Translations under genes and position numbers: made by a program
Shown: piece after piece, positions 1-7,850 of the stretch
How the letters are laid out: each line of letters begins with the position of its first letter
How positions within the stretch are numbered: position 1 is the first letter of the stretch
From: Megasphaera cerevisiae DSM 20462
Lineage (GTDB): Bacteria; Bacillota; Negativicutes; Veillonellales; Megasphaeraceae
Direction of reading: 5' to 3'
DNA length: 33,006 nucleotides
NCBI RefSeq assembly: GCF_001045675.1
Contig: NZ_LEKT01000034.1
Coordinates: 1-33,006, forward strand
The notes under the pieces: model-generated
What the model was told of the DNA's origin: nothing
Database searches by the model: none
What the model saw: only the letters and a program-made list of their open reading frames with translations

Positions 1-158
1 TCCATCATCTCTTTGATGGTACCGCCAAGCAGATCCTTCAGGGCATCTTGGATGTCATTTGGTTTCTCGATGGTATACTCTTGGAAGAGCTGCTGGATAA
101 TAGCCCGCTTCCCATCGGTCATTTCAACCTTGTGAATCTCTTTCCGCTGTTTTGCCAT
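1..158 (-). CDS. IS256-family transposase, N-terminal part (runs off left edge)
   Basis: Fifty-two codons are visible, starting at ATG 158-156 with an AGGAGGA ribosome binding site nine bases upstream. The peptide begins MAKQRKEIHKVEM and continues with GKRAIIQQL and DIQDALKDLLGG, which I recognise as the conserved N-terminus of Mutator/IS256-type DDE transposases that cut and paste their own insertion sequence. The DDE catalytic residues lie beyond the left edge, so I cannot say whether the enzyme is intact. The gene points away from the phage genes and sits directly downstream of a truncated acyltransferase, consistent with the element having landed in that gene. Confidence 0.85.
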   Translation of the reverse strand, partial: MAKQRKEIHKVEMTDGKRAIIQQLFQEYTIEKPNDIQDALKDLLGGTIKEMM

Positions 159-240
159 GATAAAAAGTCCTCCTATGATTAGATTGTACCATAGAAGACC
201 TTATGACTTCGAGTGGAAGTTTGTTTACAGAGATTTTTTC
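1..240 (-). mobile_element. Left-edge fragment of an IS256-family insertion sequence
   Basis: The transposase start plus about 80 bases of upstream DNA belong to an insertion element. The acyltransferase reading frame loses its family-like sequence near 236-245 and stops at 225-227, so the element boundary is inferred to lie at about 230-245. The other end is outside the window, so terminal inverted repeats and a target duplication cannot be checked here. Confidence 0.65.
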
Positions 241-710
241 ATAGGCTCTCCAATGACAATGAACGCCCTATATTTCATCTTAGTCATACCTAAAAACAAT
301 GGATTTAAGAATGGTGTTAGCAGCATCATTACAATATATGTGGACATATACCAATATTGATTATATGTAACTGGAAATAACATGTGCACTAATGAGCCAA
401 TGGAAAATGGTTCTGTTTTAATCATGAATGCCACAATACCTAATACCACAGAATAGGTCCATACTTCAAACCATAATTTCACTATGCGTTTTGTGTGAAA
501 TTCCTTATTAATCAACAAATAACCACTTATCAAAACAAATGCACAATTACCTAATCCGCCTCCCACTCTTCCCATAGCTAAAATAAGCCAGTTAAAACTA
601 AATGGCATTTGTGCCGTAATCGCCACAGCACCATGATCAGAAAAATGAAACATAATAATAAAAAACATACTAAAAACTCTGTAAAGCTCTATCCCCATAT
701 TTCTTGTCAA
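225..710 (-). pseudogene. Acyltransferase-3 family membrane protein, C-terminally truncated by an IS
   Basis: The product resembles OafA/WbbJ-type acyltransferase_3 enzymes, which O-acetylate surface polysaccharides. Visible family traits are the N-terminal GIELYRVFSMFFIIMFHFS with the conserved histidine in helix 1, and GNCAFVLISGYLL in helix 2. About four membrane helices lie near residues 9-28, 41-63, 80-98 and 122-142. Full-length members have roughly 330-380 residues and about ten helices; only 161 residues remain, and the last few (EPMKKSL) are probably encoded by the IS end. Translation probably starts at TTG 710, because AGAGG lies eight bases upstream; ATG 698 has no such site. It follows the fibre genes and has its own promoter, so it looks like a lysogenic-conversion gene that would have altered the host receptor. 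It is probably inactive now. Confidence 0.75.
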
Positions 711-742
711 AACAAAGACCTCTTTTGCCGCAATATGGTTTT

Positions 743-751
743 AGTATAACA
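743..751 (-). promoter_or_regulatory. Extended -10 promoter for the acyltransferase moron
   Basis: The minus strand reads TGTTATACT, an extended -10 (TGn plus TATACT), about 33 bases before the TTG start at 710. The -35 position (TTAAAT) is weak. A private promoter between the last fibre gene and the acyltransferase is expected for a gene expressed from the lysogen. Confidence 0.55.
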
Positions 752-767
752 CATCATTTTCTTTTAT

Positions 768-1466
768 TTAATACTTAATCTGCGGTATTACATCAATAGT
801 GGAAGGTTGCACCGTTGCAGATTTACCATATACGCCACTGTTATAGCTTGCATCGAACTGTACTAAGATGGCTTTCTCCTTACTATTATTGCCAGTGATA
901 ACGTCAATATCATCCTTGTAACTTATTGACGAATTGATTGTTGCAAGACCTGAATATCCAAAACATCCATCCAGGTTACTTTCCACACCGTCAATGCCAA
1001 CTAAGCCATTTGCCTTACCCGTTATATTTGGGATCCCGGCTTCCGTATATCCTACGGTTGCTGCACCTTGCCATATCCGTCCAATATGATTCGGTACCGT
1101 AAATGTTGTACTGCCGTCCCCAGTTCCGAATTGGTATTTGTTTGGCGATGATGCAGCCAAATTATTAGCTTGTGCCCATGTCCATAATGTTGCATACGTA
1201 ACACGGCTATACGTTGAACCGTCCAAGGCAAGATAACCGCTTTCCACAATATATTGCTGTTGAATATGTCCTACTGGAGCCGTACTGGATTGCCCAATAT
1301 ACGGCAGATTTTCCCATGCTGTTATGCCGTCTCCTATTTTTATTCTTCCCGCATCAATTTCCACCCCAATTTCACCCTTGGCCAATGTAGGATTAACCGA
1401 AGTCCATTGTGCTGCTGTTCCCGTTTTATGCTGCACCACGGAACCGCTAAACGTGTGTTTTGTCAA
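768..1466 (-). CDS. Tail fibre protein with Mtd-like N-terminus and tail-collar domain
   Basis: This 232-residue protein is a receptor-binding tail fibre or fibre tip. Residues 10-58 match the major-tropism-determinant N-terminal pattern (NPTLAKGEIGVE, KIGDGITAWENLPY), which anchors many fibres. Residues about 70-135 are a tail-collar domain (GYLALDGSTYSRVTYATLW, TFTVPNHIGRIWQG). The C-terminus ends VIPQIKY, as in many collar fibres. It begins with TTG immediately after the TAA of the preceding fibre gene, with GGTGAG just upstream, so the two are probably translationally coupled. The N-terminal domain is a diverged copy of that in the preceding fibre. It is the last gene of the late operon before the acyltransferase. 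Confidence 0.8.
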   Translation of the reverse strand: MTKHTFSGSVVQHKTGTAAQWTSVNPTLAKGEIGVEIDAGRIKIGDGITAWENLPYIGQSSTAPVGHIQQQYIVESGYLALDGSTYSRVTYATLWTWAQANNLAASSPNKYQFGTGDGSTTFTVPNHIGRIWQGAATVGYTEAGIPNITGKANGLVGIDGVESNLDGCFGYSGLATINSSISYKDDIDVITGNNSKEKAILVQFDASYNSGVYGKSATVQPSTIDVIPQIKY

Positions 1467-2519
1467 TTAGCTCACCGTCCCGCAGTCAATCACCAATGAA
1501 TCACCGCTCATAATTACATTCGCTCCATCAGACAGGCCACCAACGGTTTTATTAGCAAAGTTTGTGTTAAAGTTGGCCGTCGCCCTGGCATCCGTGTAAT
1601 ATAAATTGGTGCCTTCGGCCACATTATCCGTAGTAAGAACGACAACACCTGTTTTGCCGTTAACCGACGTAACCACATCCGTGGGAGCTGTCAGCTGCAC
1701 CCAGTTTGCCAAGGTAGTAGCAGGCAATGCTTTCAGCATAAAACTTCCGGCCCCATCTGTCCGAGCGCATACGTCCCCCACGTCTGCCGATAATGCTAAC
1801 ATGGCCGTTTGGGACGCTGCTGTATAAATTTCATTAATGGCCATCGCAGGAATGACACTTGAATTTAATTTGCCGTTGCTATCCAACAAAGGAACGTTTC
1901 CGGCTGCTACACCTACATTTTTTGCGGCTGCTGTCCCGGAATCCGTAATCTTTGATAATGTTAACGAAGGAACATCGGAAGCAGTTATATTGGCACCGGC
2001 TGTTACCCTGCCTTTTGCATCGACCGTAAGTTTTGTATATGTGCCTGCCGTAACGCCGCTGGATACCAAAGCAAGCGCAAACGTAACATTCCCAGATCCA
2101 TCAAAATTATTATTGCCCGCAACATCCCCGCTAAATGTGAGGGTTCGCGCAGTCGTCAGGATATCCGCTTTCGGCACCTCTGCAACGCTCATCGTTCCAT
2201 CACTACCCACTACTACTTTGCCACTTCCGGCAGCTTGTGATTTCACGCCACCCAGTAAGGAAATGGCTGCTTGTGGCAGCGTATAAATAATAGTTTCTAT
2301 GCCATCAATTAATAACTGACCATTACTGGCACTGGCTTTTACAATCGTACCGGCATATGCTAAATCCGTCCATGGATTGACACCATCCCCAAATTTAAAA
2401 TGTGCCGTATCCGATTCCAGTCCTAATTCCCCTTTAGCAAGTGTTGGGTTGATACTAGCCCAGTTTGCTTTCGTTCCATTTTTTAATTGTAATGTGACAT
2501 CTGTTAATGTCTTACCCAT
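1467..2519 (-). CDS. Long tail fibre protein with Mtd-like N-terminus
   Basis: This 350-residue protein is probably a trimeric side fibre. Residues 8-57 form the Mtd-type N-terminal module (LQLKNGTKANWASINPTLAK, KFGDGVNPWTDLAY). A low-complexity, Ser/Thr/Gly/Ala-rich beta shaft follows, including TLSKITDSGTAA and VPLLDSNGKLNSSVIP segments common in phage fibres. The C-terminal part carries VNGKTGVVVLTTDNVAEG and NLYYTDARA, also typical of fibres. The ATG overlaps the stop of the preceding gene by eight bases, and GGAGGT lies seven bases upstream. The Gly/Ser-rich C-terminus has no recognisable lectin fold, so the receptor cannot be predicted. Confidence 0.8.
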   Translation of the reverse strand: MGKTLTDVTLQLKNGTKANWASINPTLAKGELGLESDTAHFKFGDGVNPWTDLAYAGTIVKASASNGQLLIDGIETIIYTLPQAAISLLGGVKSQAAGSGKVVVGSDGTMSVAEVPKADILTTARTLTFSGDVAGNNNFDGSGNVTFALALVSSGVTAGTYTKLTVDAKGRVTAGANITASDVPSLTLSKITDSGTAAAKNVGVAAGNVPLLDSNGKLNSSVIPAMAINEIYTAASQTAMLALSADVGDVCARTDGAGSFMLKALPATTLANWVQLTAPTDVVTSVNGKTGVVVLTTDNVAEGTNLYYTDARATANFNTNFANKTVGGLSDGANVIMSGDSLVIDCGTVS

Positions 2520-2769
2520 TTGCTGTACCTCCTGTTATTGTATCTATTTCCTGATAGTCGCGTCCCACACAGTAATATTTACTGGCAGCTTCATCCCATC
2601 GATACGATGCGTTCTCACTCGTATCAATATAAATCTTTCCCATATCACCACGGTTTGGAAATTCATAAATACTGGAGCATTGTATAATTTTTGTATTATC
2701 TACAACACCAGCACTAATCGTACCATTAAGAATACTGCTACCACTCAACGTTCCCACTAAATTACCCAT
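2512..2769 (-). CDS. Small fibre-associated protein
   Basis: This 85-residue protein lies between the 111-residue baseplate/fibre protein and the long fibre and overlaps both neighbours (TGATG at its start, eight bases at its end). The middle reads RGDMGKIYIDTSENASYRWD, a pattern also found as a short module inside larger phage tail fibres, where it precedes collagen-like or beta-helical regions. I infer a fibre adaptor or a split fibre module. No enzymatic motif is visible. Confidence 0.6.
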   Translation of the reverse strand: MGNLVGTLSGSSILNGTISAGVVDNTKIIQCSSIYEFPNRGDMGKIYIDTSENASYRWDEAASKYYCVGRDYQEIDTITGGTANG

Positions 2770-3095
2770 CAGAATGTCACCTCTTCCATGATTCTGAATA
2801 ACGACGGCTGGATGATAGTATCCGTATATCCATTCGCCATCGTCAATTGCACATCATATACGTAATCGCCATAATCCCAGCTTTCCGTATCCGTTGGAAT
2901 AAACGAAAACACTCCATCAACCAAATGTTTCTGAGTAAGATAGGCTGTATCAGCTGTCGTCTTTTTTACAGTCAGTACAACAACATCATCGGACTGTGGT
3001 GTATATGGATTGCCATCTTTATCGGCAACATCCAGCGGAAGAGGAGCACTATCACCCCTGGTAAGGTACACTTTATTATTTATGACCTTGAACAT
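2769..3095 (-). CDS. BppU-like baseplate/fibre protein
   Basis: This protein of about 108 residues begins MFKVINNKVYLTRGDSAPL and contains DDVVVLTVKK, FSFIPTDTESWDYGDYVYDV and an ending in FRIMEEVTF. That pattern is the all-beta domain seen at the N-terminus of BppU-type upper baseplate proteins and similar fibre-attachment proteins of Firmicutes phages. The frame is open from GTG 3104, but ATG 3095 is preferred because AGGTG sits six bases before it. It probably links fibres to the baseplate; this role is inferred from fold resemblance and position. Confidence 0.7.
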   Translation of the reverse strand: MFKVINNKVYLTRGDSAPLPLDVADKDGNPYTPQSDDVVVLTVKKTTADTAYLTQKHLVDGVFSFIPTDTESWDYGDYVYDVQLTMANGYTDTIIQPSLFRIMEEVTF

Positions 3096-3104
3096 AGCTA
3101 TCAC

Positions 3105-3968
3105 CTAATTTCCAATTGCAATATAACGATATGCACCACCCGATGTTCCACCTGTTGACAAAAAGCCAGAATCTGTAAGATTTGCTGCAGCCCATTCAAT
3201 TGGCCCTACTCCACCATCTGAAATAATAACTTCCATACACTGGTTCGGAAATTGAATTGGAAAATTAATCGTAGTTTTTGCATTGGTTGTAACACCAAAT
3301 CCCCACTGTAAAATAAATCCACCCAGAACAGTACCAAAATTAATATAACCATTATTGTCAAAACTATATTTCATGCCAAGTGCTTTTAATAAATCAGCTA
3401 AACCCGTCCAAGCACCATTTCCCGTGAGTATATTATTTTGTTGTCCCTTAATCGGCTGTGGTACACCGCCCAATGCACCATCCGCTGATGCTGTCGCACC
3501 CGTAAATGCAGCAAGCAATGATAAAACCGCTTGCCATGTCCCCGCACCAGTCAGTACACTGTTCTGTTGCCCTTTGGTTGGTTTCGGTACTTCTCCCGCA
3601 CCACCGTCAGCATTTGCTGTTGCCCCCGTCATAACAGTGGTTAATCCATCTACATATTTTTTTGTCGCAGCGTGCAAATCCGCCGTCGGTGCACCGGATA
3701 ATATTAACGCTCCGGTCATTGTCCCGCCAGATAGCGGAAGATATCCTTTTTCAATATTATCCGTTATTTCTTTGATCCGCTGGTCATTGGAAAAAAGCTG
3801 CTGTAAAAATGCATTTTGCAGCACATATTTTACAGGATCATTTGCCATAAATTGGGGAAATGTGTTCGTTGCAAAGTCAAGCGTATTATCGATCGCATCG
3901 GTTGAACGTGCCTCGTTCCCGATTGTTGCCGGGAACAGGCTGCCCCATTTTGTCGCATCATATGCCAT
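3105..3968 (-). CDS. Tail fibre protein with duplicated 42-residue module and gp53-like C-terminus
   Basis: The 287-residue protein starts MAYDATKWGSLFPATIGNEA, and its N-terminal 75 residues probably attach to the baseplate. Residues 78-108 (LPLSGGTMTGALILSGAPTA, then HAATKKYVD) are the classic fibre-shaft motif. Residues 113-154 and 155-196 are tandem copies of one module (TGATANADGG/TGATASADGA, KGQQNSVLTG/KGQQNNILTG). The C-terminal 80 residues (FILQWGFGVTTNAKTTINFP) match the gp53-like fibre tip domain. It follows the DUF2313 baseplate gene, the usual place for the first fibre gene of this phage type. The gene for the next protein starts just past its stop. Confidence 0.8.
   Translation of the reverse strand: MAYDATKWGSLFPATIGNEARSTDAIDNTLDFATNTFPQFMANDPVKYVLQNAFLQQLFSNDQRIKEITDNIEKGYLPLSGGTMTGALILSGAPTADLHAATKKYVDGLTTVMTGATANADGGAGEVPKPTKGQQNSVLTGAGTWQAVLSLLAAFTGATASADGALGGVPQPIKGQQNNILTGNGAWTGLADLLKALGMKYSFDNNGYINFGTVLGGFILQWGFGVTTNAKTTINFPIQFPNQCMEVIISDGGVGPIEWAAANLTDSGFLSTGGTSGGAYRYIAIGN
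3381..3632 (-). repeat. Tandem 126-bp repeat inside a fibre gene
   Basis: Two in-frame copies (3507-3632 and 3381-3506) encode 42-residue modules that share TGATA-ADG, VP-P-KGQQN and LTG-G-W positions. They have diverged at many bases, so the duplication is not recent. Such units lengthen fibre shafts. Confidence 0.7.
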
Positions 3969-3974
3969 TATTAT

Positions 3975-4514
3975 TTAACCCCCTTCTTCAACGCTAGCAC
4001 TATAGGTATGTGTTCCATCAAATATAATATTGCCGTTCCAGCTATAGCCAAGATAAATGGTGTACCCAAGGTGCGCCGGTTTGTAGATTTCTATCTGCTG
4101 CTTCATCTTTACTAAGGCGGCAGCTTCAGCCGAACAATAAATAGAAAAATTGTATTTCGCGTTATCTTCGACAATATAACCACTCCCATACGTATTGACA
4201 ATTTGTGTCATCGCAGCAACGGTACTCATTCCGGCCCCGCGCATTTTCAGCAGTATTTGATTGCGCCGGTACTCGTCAATTTCATCGGCAGCCGGTGTTA
4301 GATCAAATACGCGTTCCCACATGGACAGCCCCCATGTCGCCGTATCCACAAAAAACTGTGCAAAGATATCCTGCAGTTCTGTCCGAACGCGTTCATGTTC
4401 TAAACTTGACGCATCCGTTACGGCTTTAAAGTTCCCATCTTTCTGCAGGAATTCCGGCAAATATCGGCTGATATCCACCGTATTTTGCCGCATCCAATCC
4501 ACATTAAGCAACAT
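3975..4514 (-). CDS. xkdU: Baseplate protein, DUF2313/YmfQ family (XkdU-like)
   Basis: This 179-residue protein has the DUF2313 signature: an N-terminal RYLPEFLQKDGNFKAV, a central helical ATWGLSMWERVFDL, RRNQILLKMRGAGMSTVAAM, and a C-terminal half resembling PAHLGYTIYL. Family members (Mu gp48-like, PBSX XkdU) form part of the baseplate wedge next to the J-type protein. The start overlaps the end of the baseplate J gene by eleven bases, so the pair is probably co-translated. It is directly followed by the first fibre gene, as is usual. Confidence 0.85.
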   Translation of the reverse strand: MLLNVDWMRQNTVDISRYLPEFLQKDGNFKAVTDASSLEHERVRTELQDIFAQFFVDTATWGLSMWERVFDLTPAADEIDEYRRNQILLKMRGAGMSTVAAMTQIVNTYGSGYIVEDNAKYNFSIYCSAEAAALVKMKQQIEIYKPAHLGYTIYLGYSWNGNIIFDGTHTYSASVEEGG

Positions 4515-5553
4515 TGAGTGTCACCGTCCCTACCACCGGCAATTCGGTATCCGTAACGGGTATATTCACGCTACCGCCATTGATGGTTAATCCACTGTAA
4601 TCTGTAACCCCTGTTTGGCTTAATAACAACGCTCCTATCTTTGCAATACTGACTGCAGACAAGCTAAAACCATATGTTTTAAAATAACTGGTAAGCGCTG
4701 TTGTAAAAGCGGTTGTTACGTCTGTTCCCGTTATCGTTGCCGATATATTAATGGCAAGCGCCGTCGGGGTATCCACCGTAACAGTCGCCCCTATAGGCCG
4801 CAATGTTTCAATATAGGCGGCTGTCGTTGCAATTAATGCTGCAGATGCGACCTGGTTATTGCTGTTTAATATCAGCACCTTGACAGTGCCGTTCCCATTC
4901 CAGAGCGGAAGGATTTTTGCCTGTCCTACGCCAGCCACCGCTAACGCCCATTCTTCATAATGATATTTATTCCCCGATGTGGACGGTGTGCGGACCTGCA
5001 GCAGATATCTGGCGAGTAAAGACGAATCTGTTTCTTCGTCATACCCTTCCGTAGCAGCCGAAGCATTAGTTACCCCGGTAACGCCCGGAATAGAATACGG
5101 TATGGACGTAATGGTATTCGCGTCTACATTGCCGGCGGTTCCTGTCGTAGTACACTGGACCGCAACATCAATCGTTCCTGCAGCCGGTATTGTAGCATCA
5201 GCCAGTGTGCGGAACTGCAATCCTTCCGCCGTAGCAAATAAACTGCCGGATATAATCTGGCTATTGGCCGTTCCTGTAACGGTTACTGTCGCCGTCGCTG
5301 ACACCGCCGCTTTCCGCGTCACGCCCATTTCAGATGCCCGCATTGTCAGATAATCGCCCCACGATGTATCGGCAAACGCGGCCTGTATTAGTAAATTCAT
5401 TTCGTTATATGCAGCGGCAAATTCAATGCTGTTAGCTGAAAGCATGTCCCCGTTAAACGTGCCTTCTATTGCGGATTGTGTATTCTTTGTCGTAGCAAGA
5501 TCTGTTTTCAGCCGTGCTAATACATCCGACTGTGACTGTTGTTCAAAACTCAT
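4504..5553 (-). CDS. xkdT: Baseplate J-like protein (XkdT-like)
   Basis: The 349-residue protein matches the baseplate J family, the main wedge protein of contractile-tail baseplates. Recognisable stretches are SWGDYLTMRASEMGVTRKAA near residue 63, the Ala/Thr-rich beta domain with GTAGNVDANTITSIPYSIPG, GYDEETDSSLLARYLLQVRT, and the C-terminal SVSIAKIGALLLSQTGVTDY. The length is normal for XkdT. ATG 5553 has AGGAGG seven bases upstream. It is followed, with overlap, by the DUF2313 gene, matching the PBSX order. Confidence 0.92.
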   Translation of the reverse strand: MSFEQQSQSDVLARLKTDLATTKNTQSAIEGTFNGDMLSANSIEFAAAYNEMNLLIQAAFADTSWGDYLTMRASEMGVTRKAAVSATATVTVTGTANSQIISGSLFATAEGLQFRTLADATIPAAGTIDVAVQCTTTGTAGNVDANTITSIPYSIPGVTGVTNASAATEGYDEETDSSLLARYLLQVRTPSTSGNKYHYEEWALAVAGVGQAKILPLWNGNGTVKVLILNSNNQVASAALIATTAAYIETLRPIGATVTVDTPTALAINISATITGTDVTTAFTTALTSYFKTYGFSLSAVSIAKIGALLLSQTGVTDYSGLTINGGSVNIPVTDTELPVVGTVTLNVA

Positions 5554-5561
5554 ACAACCTC

Positions 5562-5975
5562 CTAACTGCTTGCAACCATACTGCCATACACAGTTGTAAG
5601 CGCAATTGTATATGATAAATCGTCTCCATCGATCGTAGCTTCCATAGAATCAATACTGGTAATGTATGGATTAATAAGCAGCGTTTCTTTGATATATCGT
5701 TCAATCAGCATGGCATTATACTCACTGTTGGCATAATCGCCAATAAAGGGTTCCAGTTCGATGCCATAGGCATTATCGTAAGCAAGATACCGCCAGCGTT
5801 CCGTCCGAAGTGCTTTATAAATCCACACTTGAATTGCTTCATTTTCCACAACAATCTTATGTTTGCCGTTTTCGAACAGAAAACAGTCGTGGTCAAAGTC
5901 CCAGGCGAACTCTTGAAATACATCTAATGTATCAGCTGCTGTAACACTGGATCCGGAAACAAATGGATTACTCAT
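5562..5975 (-). CDS. xkdS: Baseplate protein, DUF2634 family (XkdS-like)
   Basis: This 137-residue protein belongs to the gp25-like/DUF2634 group that forms the inner baseplate wedge. The middle carries VWIYKALRTERWRYLAYDNA, followed by GIELEPFIGD, typical of the family, and the C-terminal half is a beta domain ending in a DDLSYTIAL strand. The frame is open from GTG 5984, but ATG 5975 has AGAGGTG six bases upstream and is preferred. It lies between DUF2577 and baseplate J, as in PBSX. Confidence 0.85.
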   Translation of the reverse strand: MSNPFVSGSSVTAADTLDVFQEFAWDFDHDCFLFENGKHKIVVENEAIQVWIYKALRTERWRYLAYDNAYGIELEPFIGDYANSEYNAMLIERYIKETLLINPYITSIDSMEATIDGDDLSYTIALTTVYGSMVASS

Positions 5976-5986
5976 ATATTTCACCT

Positions 5987-6406
5987 CTAGCCGTCAAGCC
6001 GTACAATTTTATCCAGGATAATATACTGCTGAATGCTGCCATCCTCTGACATCATCGGCATAATCGATACATAATCACCGGCAACCAGTGTATCCGTAAA
6101 AATAATCGTATCGGTATAGTCGTTATCGATCGCATGGTGATGCGCTGCATACTCGGCATCACCGCTGCCGCCGGCTGCGTCCTGCGTAGCACTGATAATA
6201 TGTCCTTTACCCGCCCGTGTGTAACCGACCAGCAGATACTGGCTGATCCACAGTTCCTCTTTTTCCAAAACAATTCCGTTATAACTGACTTGGATATCCG
6301 GCGGCGACGCAATGATTTTTCCGACCTGGATGGATGGACTGTTGTTATTTTTACTGACACCTGCCATATCGGATAGCAGTTGACCGTATGGATTTTTGTG
6401 TTTCAC
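5987..6406 (-). CDS. xkdR: Baseplate protein, DUF2577 family (XkdR-like)
   Basis: This 139-residue protein starts MKHKNPYGQLLSDMAG and contains SIQVGKIIASPPDIQVSYNG and a C-terminal SIMPMMSEDGSIQQYIILDK, the signature of DUF2577 proteins located between the hub and DUF2634. These small OB-like proteins probably help form the spike or central hub. Translation starts at GTG 6406 with AGGGGTG five bases upstream, just after the stop of the hub gene. An insertion rich in Gly, Ala and His (SGDAEYAAHHHAIDNDYTD) in the middle is probably a surface loop. Confidence 0.8.
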   Translation of the reverse strand: MKHKNPYGQLLSDMAGVSKNNNSPSIQVGKIIASPPDIQVSYNGIVLEKEELWISQYLLVGYTRAGKGHIISATQDAAGGSGDAEYAAHHHAIDNDYTDTIIFTDTLVAGDYVSIMPMMSEDGSIQQYIILDKIVRLDG

Positions 6407-6410
6407 AATA

Positions 6411-7850
6411 TCACCCCTGGCTGGCTTTAATGATCTTTGTCGGCACTAACCCGCCCATTTCTGTATAATCGTCGCCATGCACCGTTAGGCCCTGCCCATT
6501 ATTAGCACTGCTACTATTGCCGTAATATCCGCCGTTGCCGTCATAGATCACAACATGGTCATTATCACCATAGACGATCACATCACCTTTTTGTAGATTG
6601 CTGGAATCAAAATCCTGCAGCAACCCCTTGTTTTCTGCATCGCTTACCATTTGCGGAACGCCGGCAACCCCGCCATTATATTCCTGCGCCAAAAACGGAC
6701 TATAATAGCCACCGATTTTACCGACAGCTTCTGCACAGCCATCTGCCCCATTATCCATGGTTTGACCGCCCCAAGCACTCCAACCATCCGCTAATCCCGC
6801 ATCTACATTTGTATTATCCACACTGCTCACCCCATTTACAGTACTGGTATCAACCAATGAACCTGTTGTCGTTACATTACTAATCGTATTCAAATATTCA
6901 ATATCAAGCTCCATCATATGCTTGCCGTTTTGGATAGTATGCTTATCACTTTTAATGGTAAACAGGCCCTTCATTTGCTCTTCCTGTATCGTAATTGCAT
7001 ACCCGGCAATGCATTGCACATTGCCAATTCCATTCAAGCTGGATTTATATGCAACTGACTTTAACATGGCCGTAGCTGCCGTTTTGGTGTCCTGCTTTTT
7101 ATCGACCTTATAGACTTCCTGCAGTTTTCCATAGGCCGTGACATCGGAACTATTGCTGACCGTGCCAATCTGATCGCCGTTGTGGTCCACAATCATAACG
7201 GTATTTATCATGTCTTCAATACTTTCGCTGTGCTGCGCATTTTCGATATTCACGCTGTCGGATGCCGTGTAGTTTTCAACTGTTTCCGACTGCTCTACCA
7301 CGTACAATTTGTCCTGATTAACGTAAAAATTATACTTTTTCTTATTCTGCGCGTATGCCAGGGCAAACGCTTTTTTAAGGATCTCCGTGTAGCTCATGTG
7401 ATCGGCAATGAAATTCACCGTAACACCGATAGAAACAATACTACCGATCGTTAAGCTATTGTCATTGGCGACCCGCTGAATCACTGCATCTACGGTGATA
7501 TTTTTGAATTTACGTGTTGTTTTACTCTTCGCCAGATAAATCAGCTTGTCATATGCTGTATATTCAAAGGTAAAATTAGCCGTATTTCGATTCCGGATAA
7601 ACACGATGCCCCGGAACACCTCGACTGCCGTCGTATTCTGCACGGTGTCGTCCGTAAAGGACATTGTAATCGTATCCCCTACGGCAATATTCTGATTAAT
7701 AAATCCCGTATCTTTCAAGTTATACGCTATCGAAAAGTCGATTTTGCGTGCTGCCTGCTCTGTATCGCCGGACCACACACAAGAAGTCACGTAACTGGAT
7801 ATATCTGTTGTTTTGCCGCTAGTACGACCTGTCCATGTAAAATTAAACAC
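6411..7850 (-). CDS. xkdQ: Tail hub protein (XkdQ/gp27-like) fused to a C-terminal cysteine peptidoglycan hydrolase
   Basis: Residues 1 to about 330 match the XkdQ/YqbQ hub family (SGDTEQAARKIDFSIAYN, a LYVVEQSETVENYT strand, CIAGYAITIQEEQMKGLFTI), which forms the ring at the base of the tail tube. After a linker with NVDAGLADGWSAWGG comes an NlpC/P60- or CHAP-like domain with Cys372 (GADGCAEAVGKIGG), His432 (GDNDHVVIYDGNGG) and Asn445 (YYGNSSS), a plausible catalytic triad. The enzyme would open the cell wall during DNA injection. The GTG start overlaps the LysM gene end. The fusion is known in some phage lineages but absent from classical PBSX XkdQ. The triad assignment is by eye. Confidence 0.85.
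   Translation of the reverse strand: MFNFTWTGRTSGKTTDISSYVTSCVWSGDTEQAARKIDFSIAYNLKDTGFINQNIAVGDTITMSFTDDTVQNTTAVEVFRGIVFIRNRNTANFTFEYTAYDKLIYLAKSKTTRKFKNITVDAVIQRVANDNSLTIGSIVSIGVTVNFIADHMSYTEILKKAFALAYAQNKKKYNFYVNQDKLYVVEQSETVENYTASDSVNIENAQHSESIEDMINTVMIVDHNGDQIGTVSNSSDVTAYGKLQEVYKVDKKQDTKTAATAMLKSVAYKSSLNGIGNVQCIAGYAITIQEEQMKGLFTIKSDKHTIQNGKHMMELDIEYLNTISNVTTTGSLVDTSTVNGVSSVDNTNVDAGLADGWSAWGGQTMDNGADGCAEAVGKIGGYYSPFLAQEYNGGVAGVPQMVSDAENKGLLQDFDSSNLQKGDVIVYGDNDHVVIYDGNGGYYGNSSSANNGQGLTVHGDDYTEMGGLVPTKIIKASQG

Noticed and set aside
768-1466. Mtd-like fibre as target of a diversity-generating retroelement.
   Set aside because: No reverse transcriptase, template repeat or accessory gene is present in the window, and the fibre C-terminus lacks the C-type-lectin variable region.
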